Shown here: one piece after another, positions 8,605 through 15,328 of the stretch | Numbering within the stretch: position 1 is the first letter of the stretch | How the letters are laid out: each line of letters begins with the position of its first letter | DNA from: Bacteroidota bacterium | GTDB taxonomy: Bacteria; Bacteroidota; Bacteroidia; NORP154 | Reading direction: 5' to 3' | Length of the DNA stretch: 15,328 nt | Assembly: GCA_002401055.1 (NCBI GenBank) | Contig: NVRZ01000049.1 | Location: forward strand, 1 to 15,328 | Notes under the pieces: model-generated | Told to the model about the DNA's origin: nothing | Seen by the model: only the letters and a program-made list of their open reading frames with translations | Database searches by the model: none | Position numbers and translations under genes: made by a program

Positions 8605-8678
8605 TTTTTACTTTCTACCTTCTACAGCATTTTGCTACGCAATACCCATCACCCACTACTCATCACACATTATAACTC
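8605..8678. repeat. Heptad-armed element upstream of the IVP fragment (element B)
   Basis: Two arms of 7-bp units flank a core of about 18 bp. The left arm reads tttttac / tttctac / cttctac (8605-8625). The core (8626-8643) contains ttgctacg (8632-8639) with a short inverted pair ttgc/gcaa. The right arm reads acccatc / acccact / actcatc / acacatt / ataactc (8644-8678). The right arm runs over the beta-ureidopropionase stop codon (8670-8672) into its last codons. Unlike element A, the two arms are not reverse complements of each other. From memory, similar heptad tracts are common next to IVP/S23 genes in Bacteroidota; that is recall, not a search. The element lies inside the pyrimidine operon, in the only gap above 80 bp there. 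Confidence 0.6.
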
Positions 8679-9536
8679 AACCAACTTACCATACGTTTCG
8701 GGTCTGCGATCTCTATAGAATTGCCAGGTTGATCTTACCTCATCAATCAAATCGAGATCAAATTCGGCTATCAATAACTCGTCTTCTGTCTCTGATGCTT
8801 CTGCAAATATTTGCCCTCTTGGATCAACGAAATAAGAAGTACCATAAAACCTTCCTAAATCCCATGGCTTCTCCTCTCCCACTCTATTTATGCATCCCAT
8901 AAAGTATCCATTAGCAGCTGCATGAGCTGGCTGCTCCAACTTCCACAAGTACTGTGATAAACCTGCAACAGTTGCTGAGGGATTGTAAACGATTTCTGCC
9001 CCATTTAACCCCAGACAACGTGCTCCATCTGGAAAATGCCTGTCATAGCAAATGTATACCCCGATTTTAGCGTACTTAGTTTCAAATATTGGATAACCCA
9101 AATTCCCAGGCTTAAAGAAGAACTTTTCCCAAAATCCCGTTGTATGAGGTATGTGATTCTTTCGGTACTTACCCAAGTACTCACCATCTGCATCAATTAC
9201 AGCTGCAGAGTTATAGAGCACTCCAGCCTGTTCTTTTTCATAGAGTGGCACAATGATCACCATGTTGTGCTTCTTTGCCAATTCTTGCATTTTCTCAGTG
9301 GTTGGACCAGGTATGGTTTCCGCCGATTCATACCATTTCTTATCCTGTCCGGGACAGAAATATGGCGTATTAAATATTTCCTGTAAGCAGAGGATTTGAA
9401 CTCCTTTCTTACCTGCATCCTCAATGTAGGGGATATGCTTGTCGTACATGGCATCTACAATTTCCTGAATTGTACCCTCACCCTCCGTCATTGGTAAGCT
9501 TAATTGTATTAATCCTGATTTTACTATTCTTGGCAT
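8670..9536 (-). CDS. Beta-ureidopropionase (N-carbamoyl-beta-alanine amidohydrolase), nitrilase superfamily
   Basis: This 288-residue cytoplasmic amidohydrolase hydrolyses N-carbamoyl-beta-alanine (or the beta-aminoisobutyrate analogue) to the beta-amino acid, CO2 and NH3, the last step of the reductive route. The nitrilase Glu-Lys-Cys triad is visible: E53 in LCLQEIF, K126 in KYRKNHIP and C163 in VYICYDRHFP; E137 (GFWEKFFF) is a likely fourth active-site residue. Other family blocks are NPSATVAGLSQYLW (185-198) and GTSYFVDPRG (232-241). It is shorter than animal UPB1 (about 380 residues), lacking its N-terminal extension, and close in size to N-carbamoylputrescine amidase. The operon partners decide for the pyrimidine substrate. 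Many bacteria use an unrelated M20-type carbamoylase at this step. The ATG at 9536 follows the dihydropyrimidinase stop by about 40 bp. Confidence 0.9.
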   Translation of the reverse strand: MPRIVKSGLIQLSLPMTEGEGTIQEIVDAMYDKHIPYIEDAGKKGVQILCLQEIFNTPYFCPGQDKKWYESAETIPGPTTEKMQELAKKHNMVIIVPLYEKEQAGVLYNSAAVIDADGEYLGKYRKNHIPHTTGFWEKFFFKPGNLGYPIFETKYAKIGVYICYDRHFPDGARCLGLNGAEIVYNPSATVAGLSQYLWKLEQPAHAAANGYFMGCINRVGEEKPWDLGRFYGTSYFVDPRGQIFAEASETEDELLIAEFDLDLIDEVRSTWQFYRDRRPETYGKLVEL

Positions 9537-9575
9537 GTTTGGTTAGAATGTTAAAGGTTAATTGTTGTATGCGTT

Positions 9576-11008
9576 CTATTTAGTCATTAATGAGTCAGCA
9601 TAACTCTGTTTTTTCTGATACGGCAACGAATATAGTGACCTCTTTAGAAATTGTCCATCTCCTTTTTTACCCACATATTCGCAATCCTCGATTATTACTT
9701 TGCCTCTAGATAAAACAATCTCAGAGAAGCCCTGAACTTCAGAGCCTTCAAAAGTATTGTAGTCTACTTTCATGTGGTGAGTGCAGGCATTATCCACACT
9801 TATTATTTCTTTCCTATCTGGATTAAAGATGACAATATCCGCGTCACTGCCTACAGCAATGGTTCCCTTTTTGGAAATATTCCAAAGGTTTTGGCAGCTG
9901 CAGTAGATGTTAGCTCTACAAATTTATTTAGTGATATTCTTCCGGCAACAACTCCGCCATTATATACCAAACTCATTCTATTTTCAACTCCTGGAGCGCC
10001 ATTAGGTATCTTAGAAAAATCATTAATTCCCAATTCTTTTTGTTCTTTAAAACAGAAAGGGCAGTGATCAGTAGATATGGATTGCAGATCGCCAAAGCTC
10101 AGTCCTCGCCATAAGGCTTCCTGATTATCCTTGTGCCTCAGGGCAGGAGTCATAACATACTTTGCGCCTTCAAATCCCTCTTTCTCATAGGCGGTGTAAT
10201 CCAAAAACAAATACTGCGGACAAGTCTCAGCAAACGCATGAACACCTCTGTCTCTTGCCAGTACCACTTCCTGCAGAGCATCAGCACTTGATAGATGCAC
10301 AATATAAACTGGTACATCTGCTACCTCCGCAATGCAAATAGCTCGGTGCACTCCTTCTGCCTCCATTCTTGTTGGACGCGTGAGAGAATGGTATTTAGGT
10401 TCTGTAAGCCCTTTTTTAAGAGCTTCTTTCACAATTTCGTCAATAACTATCCCATTTTCCGCGTGCATACATATAACAGTTCCATCTTCACCAGCCTTTC
10501 GCATGGCCCTGTATATCGTTCCATCATCCACATACAGCACTCCAGGATATGCCATAAAGAGTTTATAAGATGTTATTCCTTCATTGGCGAGGTCCTTCAT
10601 TTCATGAATACGTTTCTCCTCCATATCCGTGAGGATCATGTGAAATCCGTAATCTATAGCCGTTTTACCTTCGGCTTTTTCATGCCACGTATCCAAAGCT
10701 TCCTTGGTAGACTTCCCTTTAGTCTGAATCGCAAAATCTATAATCGTGGTAGTTCCACCGTGAGCGGCAGCTTTTGTTCCAGATTCAAAATCATCCGCTG
10801 AAACAGCACCTCCAAAAGGCATATCTAGGTGTGTGTGTGGATCTACACCTCCGGGCATCACCAATCTTCCTTTGGCATCAATTACCTTATCAGCTTCCAT
10901 ATCCAAACTCTTGCCAATAACCGATATGATCTCATCCTCAATGAAAACGTCAGCCATGTAGTCATCTACAGCTGTTATTATTCTCCCATTTTTAATTAGT
11001 ACTGACAC
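9576..11008 (-). pseudogene. hydA: Dihydropyrimidinase (D-hydantoinase), interrupted by a -1 frameshift
   Basis: This enzyme opens dihydrouracil/dihydrothymine to N-carbamoyl-beta-amino acids. The first frame (11008 to a TAG at 9851-9853) gives 385 residues with all binuclear-metal ligands: H58 and H60 (DPHTH), K149 (SYKLFMAY, the lysine carboxylated in the family), H182 (MHAEN), H238 (VHLSS) and D314 (STDHCPF). It then leaves the family sequence after FGIFPK. Adding one A to the A5 run at 9868-9872 restores KGTIAVGSDADIVIF, which runs into HHMKVDYNTFEG, SRGKVIIED and GDGQFLKRS, ending at 9576. The repaired protein would be about 477 residues, normal for the family. The start is GTG at 11008: an in-frame TAA lies 12 bp upstream with no ATG between. 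It is the first gene of the pyrimidine cluster. Without the C-terminal beta-sandwich part the truncated form may fold or assemble poorly. A sequencing error in the homopolymer is a serious alternative. Confidence 0.9.
9868..9872 (-). other. Frameshift site in the dihydropyrimidinase gene (A5 homopolymer on - strand)
   Basis: On the coding strand the sequence is cca aaa agg gaa cca ttg ctg tag, giving PKREPLL-stop. One more A gives cca aaa aag gga acc att, which reads PKKGTI and matches the conserved family sequence onward for about 95 residues. The break therefore lies in, or immediately next to, this run of five A followed by three G. No second disruption is seen up to the stop at 9576. Confidence 0.85.
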
Positions 11009-11103
11009 TTTTGAATTTTAGATTGAAGATTCCTGCTTTACGATTTTGAAAACTTTATTTCGCTGACTGATAATCTGACCGTTTAATTAAGTCACTTCAT
11101 TAA

Positions 11104-11135
11104 CAATACTACTCCATTAATATGAGAAAGACAAG
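11104..11135 (-). promoter_or_regulatory. Candidate Bacteroidota-type promoter for the pyrimidine cluster
   Basis: On the - strand, cTTG (complement of 11132-11135) is followed after exactly 20 bp by TAgtaTTG (complement of 11104-11111). This resembles the Bacteroidota consensus TTTG-N19/21-TAnnTTTG with one mismatch in each box. It lies about 95 bp upstream of the GTG start of dihydropyrimidinase, in the 177-bp gap after the OmpA-family gene. This is the most plausible place for transcription of the dihydropyrimidinase-to-trkH cluster to begin. The match is modest and the region is AT-rich, so chance is possible. The rest of the gap (11009-11185) shows no ORF or clear operator. Confidence 0.35.
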
Positions 11136-11185
11136 AATGAATTATGCGAATTAGCGGCTGTTATTTTTTTTCAATTGCCGGGCAA

Positions 11186-13153
11186 TTACTTGATCACCTT
11201 AAACTCAACACGTCTATTTTTCTGCCTTTCGTATTCTGTGTTATTCCGTGATAATGGCTTGAGGCTGCCAAATCCTTTATATGTTAACCTGCTCTCAGAA
11301 ATCCCCTCAGTAACTAGATAATCCACAACTGACTTGGCTCTTTTTTCAGATAAAACGAGATTGAATTGCTTCGTTCCTATATTATCCGTGTGTCCAGATA
11401 TTTCAATCTTAATATCGGACTTGGTCATTAATATTCCGACAAGCAAATTCAATTCAGCAGATGATTCAGCGAGTAATTGATGCTTCCCAGGTTCAAAGTA
11501 TATATTGTTCAATTGAACAGAGGCTCCTTCTTCCATGTCTATCAATTTAATCTCTTCTGTCTTGGCCAACTTTAAATGTGTTGTCATATATTCAAGTCTT
11601 ACAAAATGAAAGAACCCATTTTCGTCTACATCTCCCATAGAAGAGGCCATAATTGCTTTCCCTTTATCATTTACCATCAGCATCTCTAAATACAGGTTTC
11701 CAGACCCTTCTTGGAGCCTAACCAGATAAGCTTCGCCAAAAGGTAGATTATTGAATTTGAATTTCCCATACTCATCCGTTTCCGTTGAATCCAATAAATT
11801 TTGTGGGCTATCATACAGATAAACATTGATATTTTTCTTTCCTCCCATGGGATCTCCTTTCTCCACTATCTTGCCAACTATGCCCACCGTTCCTTCATTT
11901 GGAAGCATTCCAGGTTCTTCACAATCCAATAGCGCTATGTAGTGACAATCCTGAGGTAATGCTTTAAACCCAAATATGTTACCCTTATCTCTATAGGCCT
12001 GCTTAATAATTTTGCCATCAAAATTGGTTTGAACAATTGCAATATCATGACTGGGTTCATACTTATCCACGACCAAAATAAACTCCATGTTGGGTGAGAG
12101 TTCATTAAACTCAAATTTTCCGTACTTATCCGTTGAAGTAGAGTTGAGCAATCTACCTTGATCATCTTTTAAATATACCTGGCTCTCTACCGGATCAAAT
12201 AGGTTGTACAGCAGCCTACCTTTAATTGAGATCAGTTCCGAGTTTTTATAAGTAGTCTGACCTCCTTTATTCAAGCACAATGTGAAGGATCCTAAATACG
12301 CCGCCTTGTATGGATGATCAACAGAAATATAATACCAATAACTTTTCTTAAGACCTGAGTATTTTAACACGCATTCATCCGCACTGGCGGGTAGATAATT
12401 CACGCATCGGATCGGCTTAGCACCTGCGTCCCACAAAGTCATGTTCGGAAACTTCATAGTCCCTTGCTCCCCTCCCGTCATAACCTTTACCTCTATTTCA
12501 TTGGTCCGCGCGTAAAATTTGAACCATCTATTATAATTGGGACCCTTTCTAAGGCAAGGAGCAGGGTTTCCATCAGGAGATGCACCTTTTGTGGTGAATG
12601 CTGCATTAGCAGAACACCAGTTGGATAAGTTCAGTAATTCAGTTGCACCATCTCTATAATCATAGCCAAGCTCATCGTTAACACAGAGCGTGAATGAGCC
12701 ATTGTATTTAGGATTATACGGATGGTCAACAGAAATGTAATACCAATTCCCAAGATTGAGATTATTATACACTATCCCAACATCACCTTGCTCATCTTTG
12801 TATTCATCACATGCCAATGCAGTTCCCTGCTCTTCAAACAATCCCAGATAAGCAAATTTCATTGTTCCCTTGGCGCCGCCTGTTTTAGCGACAATCTGAA
12901 TAAGTTCGGTGCTTGCGCGAAACTTGAACCAGACGTTATAGTTGGGGCCATTTTTTAGGCAAGAAGCCTTCTCGTTGTCATCAGACGACCCGGCATTGGT
13001 AAATTGGGCGTCCTTGGAACACCAATCCAGTAGCTCCTCCAATTCAAAGGCTTGTTCCTTATTGTCGTTACTGGGTTGGGCAAATGATGCCCCATATATC
13101 AGACTTGAAAAAGCTGCTGAAAATACTATCCATCTTAATCCACTCCTTGTCAT
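11186..13153 (-). CDS. Secreted OmpA-family protein with two tandem Cys-containing repeats and two carboxypeptidase-regulatory-like domains
   Basis: The product has 655 residues. Residues 1-25 form a signal peptide (TRSGLRWIVFSAAFSSLIYGASFAQ). Two tandem copies of a beta-rich domain of about 130 residues follow (about 37-160 and 171-296), each with a WCS..A.FT start, a second Cys, GPNYN.WFKF, TGG..GTMKF, WYYISVDHPY and GSFTLC. Their family is not recognised by name; the paired cysteines suggest disulfides in the periplasm. Two carboxypeptidase-regulatory/Cna-B-like domains come next (about 307-365: KGRLLYN ... STSTDKYGKFEFN; about 422-482: GKIVEKGD ... STETDEYGKFKFN). The C-terminal domain (about 549-655) is OmpA-like and probably binds peptidoglycan: IYFEPGKHQL, EISGHTDNIG, LSEKRAKSVVDYL, NRRVEF. 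It probably sits at the periplasmic face of the outer membrane. The ATG at 13153 follows a 105-bp gap after the transporter gene. No direct role in pyrimidine use is apparent. Confidence 0.88.
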   Translation of the reverse strand: MTRSGLRWIVFSAAFSSLIYGASFAQPSNDNKEQAFELEELLDWCSKDAQFTNAGSSDDNEKASCLKNGPNYNVWFKFRASTELIQIVAKTGGAKGTMKFAYLGLFEEQGTALACDEYKDEQGDVGIVYNNLNLGNWYYISVDHPYNPKYNGSFTLCVNDELGYDYRDGATELLNLSNWCSANAAFTTKGASPDGNPAPCLRKGPNYNRWFKFYARTNEIEVKVMTGGEQGTMKFPNMTLWDAGAKPIRCVNYLPASADECVLKYSGLKKSYWYYISVDHPYKAAYLGSFTLCLNKGGQTTYKNSELISIKGRLLYNLFDPVESQVYLKDDQGRLLNSTSTDKYGKFEFNELSPNMEFILVVDKYEPSHDIAIVQTNFDGKIIKQAYRDKGNIFGFKALPQDCHYIALLDCEEPGMLPNEGTVGIVGKIVEKGDPMGGKKNINVYLYDSPQNLLDSTETDEYGKFKFNNLPFGEAYLVRLQEGSGNLYLEMLMVNDKGKAIMASSMGDVDENGFFHFVRLEYMTTHLKLAKTEEIKLIDMEEGASVQLNNIYFEPGKHQLLAESSAELNLLVGILMTKSDIKIEISGHTDNIGTKQFNLVLSEKRAKSVVDYLVTEGISESRLTYKGFGSLKPLSRNNTEYERQKNRRVEFKVIK

Positions 13154-13258
13154 ATCCTCTACTTTCTGGATTGAACACTAAACTAACAAATATTCCAAAA
13201 AGGATTGCACGGTAGAGCAGAAGCCCATTCAAGGACAAAAAGGAGAAATTAAATTCTT

Positions 13259-15025
13259 TTAAGCAGACTGAATATCCGGTCTCTTCATAAGAAAATAGTA
13301 CATCACGAAGGAGACCAGGAATCCTGTAAACCACGACAAGTTGTATAAGAAGTAAAGCTGTGGCACCCAATACCCAATCACAGCTGTTACAACACCAACT
13401 ACTAAAGCCAGCATTGCAACTTTATTAAAACCACTTCCTCCAAATGAGTAGATTCCATTGACCTTGTACAGTTCTGCAAGCTGAAGTGTCTTCTTATTAA
13501 TAAAGAAATAGTCACACAAAAGAATACCCAAAACAGGGCCCAACAATCCGCTCACAAATATCAAAATTCCACTGATTTCATTCAATAACCACCAAGGACA
13601 AATCACTATACCTATTATTGCGGTAACCATTCCACCTCCCCTGAAACTCAATGACTTAGGAAATAAATTTGAGAAGGCGTTTGCAGGTGCAATAACGTTT
13701 GCTGCTATGTTTGTACTCAAGGTGGCAATGAGCATAAATATTTGAGAAATAATAACCACCGTTGGGCTTTCAAATTTCGCAAGCAACGAAACAGGATCCC
13801 AAGGAGCATCGGATGCGATAAGTATGTCTTTGAAATTGATAACTGCCGCGCAGGTCACGAATACCCCTACAAAAGAGAACAGAATCATCGTTCCTGGCAA
13901 TCCAATAAATTGTCCTTTTACCTGATCCTTTTGTGTTGCTGCGTATCGGGTGATATCGGCTATGCTTAGTGACATTGTTGCCCAGAACCCAACCATTGCC
14001 GTAAGCCAGATAATATAACTCCATAGTTTACCTCCACCACTTTCCTTTCCTGAATCAATCTTTACAGGAACTATACTCGAATAAATAAAATTGAATTTAT
14101 CATCTCCGTCAGCTCTGAACTGAATATTAACCTGAACCTCCCCATTTGTAACTTCCTCCCAGTTCAACTCTGGGTCAAACTGTTTTAAAAGTATATCAAG
14201 TGCCCTAGGCTTTATTTCGGTCCAACGCTCTGCATCCACCCCTATTGAAGCCATTTCGCCAATAGATAATTGAAAGTGGGAAGCTTTTATGATTCCATCC
14301 CTATCTCTGATAGGATTCAAATTAAGGACGTATTGATCTATCTCCGCCTCATGAACAATAACGGCTTCGGGCCTCTCCAGCTGCTCGCTTTGATCCAAGA
14401 CTATTTTAAATCCACCTGCGTTGTATGCGCCCCACGAGATGAGCAAAATCCCTATTAAGATTAGTATTGGCGCTGAAAACTCTTCCAGCCACTTGATACT
14501 GTCAGTTCCATTCCAGATAAAGTACACGTTTATCAACCAAAATATACCAAAGCCAACAAATTTTCCGATATCCAGGCCAAGAGAGGCTTCTGTACCAAAT
14601 AATGCGTTCCAAATTGCGTAGATGGCCAATCCGCCAATCCAAGTTTGTACACCAAACCATCCACAAGCGACAATACCTCTGACCACGGCTGCAATATGAA
14701 TTCCTTTCGTTCCGAATGCCGATCGGCCAAGAACAGGAAAAGGAACTCCATATTTGACTCCTGCATGCCCATTGAGCACCATTGGTACAGTTATAATAAG
14801 ATTGGCAAGGCCTATAATAATTAGTGCAGCATACCAACTCAATCCGGATTTAATCATGTATGAGGCGAGTATATATGTTGGAATGCATACAGCCATTCCA
14901 ACCCAAATAGCAGCCAAATTCCACATGGTCCATGTACGCTTTGCTACTGGAACTGGAGCTAAGTCCTCACTATATAGTGGGGAATCCTCTAAATTCTCTT
15001 CTAGTTCAACTATATCAGAGCTCAT
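13259..15025 (-). CDS. NCS1-family nucleobase/hydantoin:cation symporter with a large hydrophilic insert
   Basis: This 588-residue inner-membrane permease most likely imports uracil, thymine, hydantoin or allantoin; the catabolic genes downstream favour a pyrimidine. Mhp1-like features are visible. TM3 CGWFGVQTWIGG puts W123 and Q127 at the Mhp1 W117/Q121 positions. TM6 AMVGFWATMSLSIADITRYA has W348 at the W220 position. TM8 TLSTNIAANVIAPANAFSN has S437/T438 (sodium site) and N443 (substrate Asn). These equivalences are from memory of Mhp1. Family length is usually 460-500. The excess is one block, about residues 205-333, between TM5 and TM6; it is hydrophilic, acidic and free of membrane segments, and lies on the periplasmic side in the LeuT-fold topology. 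A hydrophilic N-terminal stretch of about 28 residues precedes TM1. The ATG at 15025 is 6 bp after the STAS-like gene, so those two are probably one transcript. Confidence 0.9.
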   Translation of the reverse strand: MSSDIVELEENLEDSPLYSEDLAPVPVAKRTWTMWNLAAIWVGMAVCIPTYILASYMIKSGLSWYAALIIIGLANLIITVPMVLNGHAGVKYGVPFPVLGRSAFGTKGIHIAAVVRGIVACGWFGVQTWIGGLAIYAIWNALFGTEASLGLDIGKFVGFGIFWLINVYFIWNGTDSIKWLEEFSAPILILIGILLISWGAYNAGGFKIVLDQSEQLERPEAVIVHEAEIDQYVLNLNPIRDRDGIIKASHFQLSIGEMASIGVDAERWTEIKPRALDILLKQFDPELNWEEVTNGEVQVNIQFRADGDDKFNFIYSSIVPVKIDSGKESGGGKLWSYIIWLTAMVGFWATMSLSIADITRYAATQKDQVKGQFIGLPGTMILFSFVGVFVTCAAVINFKDILIASDAPWDPVSLLAKFESPTVVIISQIFMLIATLSTNIAANVIAPANAFSNLFPKSLSFRGGGMVTAIIGIVICPWWLLNEISGILIFVSGLLGPVLGILLCDYFFINKKTLQLAELYKVNGIYSFGGSGFNKVAMLALVVGVVTAVIGYWVPQLYFLYNLSWFTGFLVSFVMYYFLMKRPDIQSA

Positions 15026-15031
15026 GCTATA

Positions 15032-15328
15032 TTAAGTTAGTTTACTTCGAAACGTGTTTAACCAGTTAATTGCATCTGATTCCGCGTTAAACATTTTTAT
15101 TGCACGCCCCGCATTATAAAATTTGATGGCAAAATTTACAACTATTCTATGCACCAACGATTTTGCTACAATAGCCTCAGCTATTATCGGATTATTTTCC
15201 TTCCTTGACACCCAATAATCTCGTGCCTCGTCGTGAATCGTTCCGCCCACGCCGGTTAAGGAAAGGAGTAGAGCCCTCTTTCCGTCAGCCAACGTTTTAA
15301 CTACTTCATAGCTCTCCTTTGCGTCCTC
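15032..15328 (-). CDS. STAS/SpoIIAA-like small protein, C-terminal part (cut by right edge)
   Basis: The frame is open from the right edge (EDAKESYEVVKTLADGKRALLL...) to the stop at 15032, giving 98 residues; the true start lies outside the window. The pattern is an amphipathic helix, GKRALLLSLTGVGG (a strand), a conserved EARDYW, an Ala/Ile-rich helix (IIAEAIVAKSLVHRIVVNF), a phenylalanine/lysine segment and a C-terminal AINWLNTF. This resembles the STAS/SEC14-like (SpoIIAA-like) small proteins common in Bacteroidota, where the end reads F.de.eAl.WL. The specific function is unknown. It lies 6 bp upstream of the NCS1 transporter. A regulatory role for the transporter, as STAS domains have in some other permeases, is only a guess. 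The family call is by sequence pattern and moderately certain. Confidence 0.55.
   Translation of the reverse strand, partial: EDAKESYEVVKTLADGKRALLLSLTGVGGTIHDEARDYWVSRKENNPIIAEAIVAKSLVHRIVVNFAIKFYNAGRAIKMFNAESDAINWLNTFRSKLT

Noticed and set aside
9863..9876. Programmed -1 ribosomal frameshifting in dihydropyrimidinase
   Set aside because: The tract is a run of A that could slip in the P site, but the A-site codon AGG would not re-pair well, no strong downstream stem is evident, and dihydropyrimidinases are not known to use recoding. Mutation or sequencing error is simpler.
10295..10801. 168-codon open frame on the + strand
   Set aside because: It lies entirely antisense to the dihydropyrimidinase gene, whose protein sequence is clearly conserved. 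The antisense translation has no recognisable domain and looks like a shadow.
11171..11188. Perfect short inverted repeat aattgcc-g-ggcaatt overlapping the OmpA-family stop codon, as a possible terminator
   Set aside because: On the - strand, where the gene is transcribed, the hairpin is followed by an A-run, not a T-run, and the stem is only 6-7 bp with a tiny loop. It does not fit an intrinsic terminator for that gene.
13154..13258. Possible promoter AAtaTTTG upstream of the OmpA-family gene
   Set aside because: The -7-like box has one mismatch but no TTTG-like box lies 19-21 bp upstream, so it is not better than chance in AT-rich sequence.
13068..13370. 100-codon - strand frame bridging the OmpA-family start and the transporter end
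   Set aside because: It overlaps two well-supported genes in another frame and has no family resemblance; the real 105-bp gap between them shows no gene.
15032..15292. A TTG codon at 15290-15292 as start of the STAS-like gene
   Set aside because: The frame stays open to the window edge and the residues before the TTG (KESYEVVKT) continue the expected amphipathic helix, so the start is probably outside the window.

Overview
The window reads as chromosomal DNA of a Bacteroidota bacterium, most likely from the Flavobacteriales/Cytophagales side. The evidence is a very long secreted protein ending in a type IX secretion (T9SS) sorting domain, SprB-like and Ig-like adhesin repeats, an OmpA-family protein carrying carboxypeptidase-regulatory-like domains, an S23/IVP four-helix-bundle gene fragment, absence of clear Shine-Dalgarno sites, and one candidate promoter resembling the Bacteroidota TTTG / TAnnTTTG type. 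No rRNA, tRNA, CRISPR array or transposase was seen. Species cannot be named from this sequence.

Layout. At the left edge (2-127, +) is the C-terminal end of an OmpR-type winged-helix response regulator. It is followed directly by an intergenic element built of 7-bp units around a small palindromic core. Then comes one large + strand gene (270-3737): signal peptide, LamG domain, a SprB-like repeat split by a second LamG domain, several Ig-like repeats and a T9SS sorting domain. Everything from 3752 to the right edge is on the - strand and converges on that gene.

Read in the - direction, the order is: a partial STAS-like small protein (right edge), an NCS1 nucleobase transporter with an unusual hydrophilic insert of about 130 residues, a secreted OmpA-family protein, then a tight cluster for reductive pyrimidine breakdown: dihydropyrimidinase (interrupted by a single-base frameshift), beta-ureidopropionase of the nitrilase type, a truncated IVP/S23 gene with its own heptad-repeat element, PreT, PreA, and finally a TrkH/KtrB-type potassium transporter that starts 1 bp after preA.

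How the genes work together (inference from families and order). NCS1 would import uracil, thymine or a related ring compound. PreT/PreA would reduce the ring with NADH, dihydropyrimidinase would open it to an N-carbamoyl-beta-amino acid, and beta-ureidopropionase would release beta-alanine (or beta-aminoisobutyrate), CO2 and ammonia. All three enzymatic steps are encoded, but the assembled sequence breaks the dihydropyrimidinase reading frame in an A5 run near its C-terminus. Whether that is a real mutation or a homopolymer error is the main open question about the pathway here. The other items worth a second look are the inserted domain in the transporter, the nested LamG-in-SprB architecture, and the two heptad-armed elements sharing the octamer TTGCTACG.
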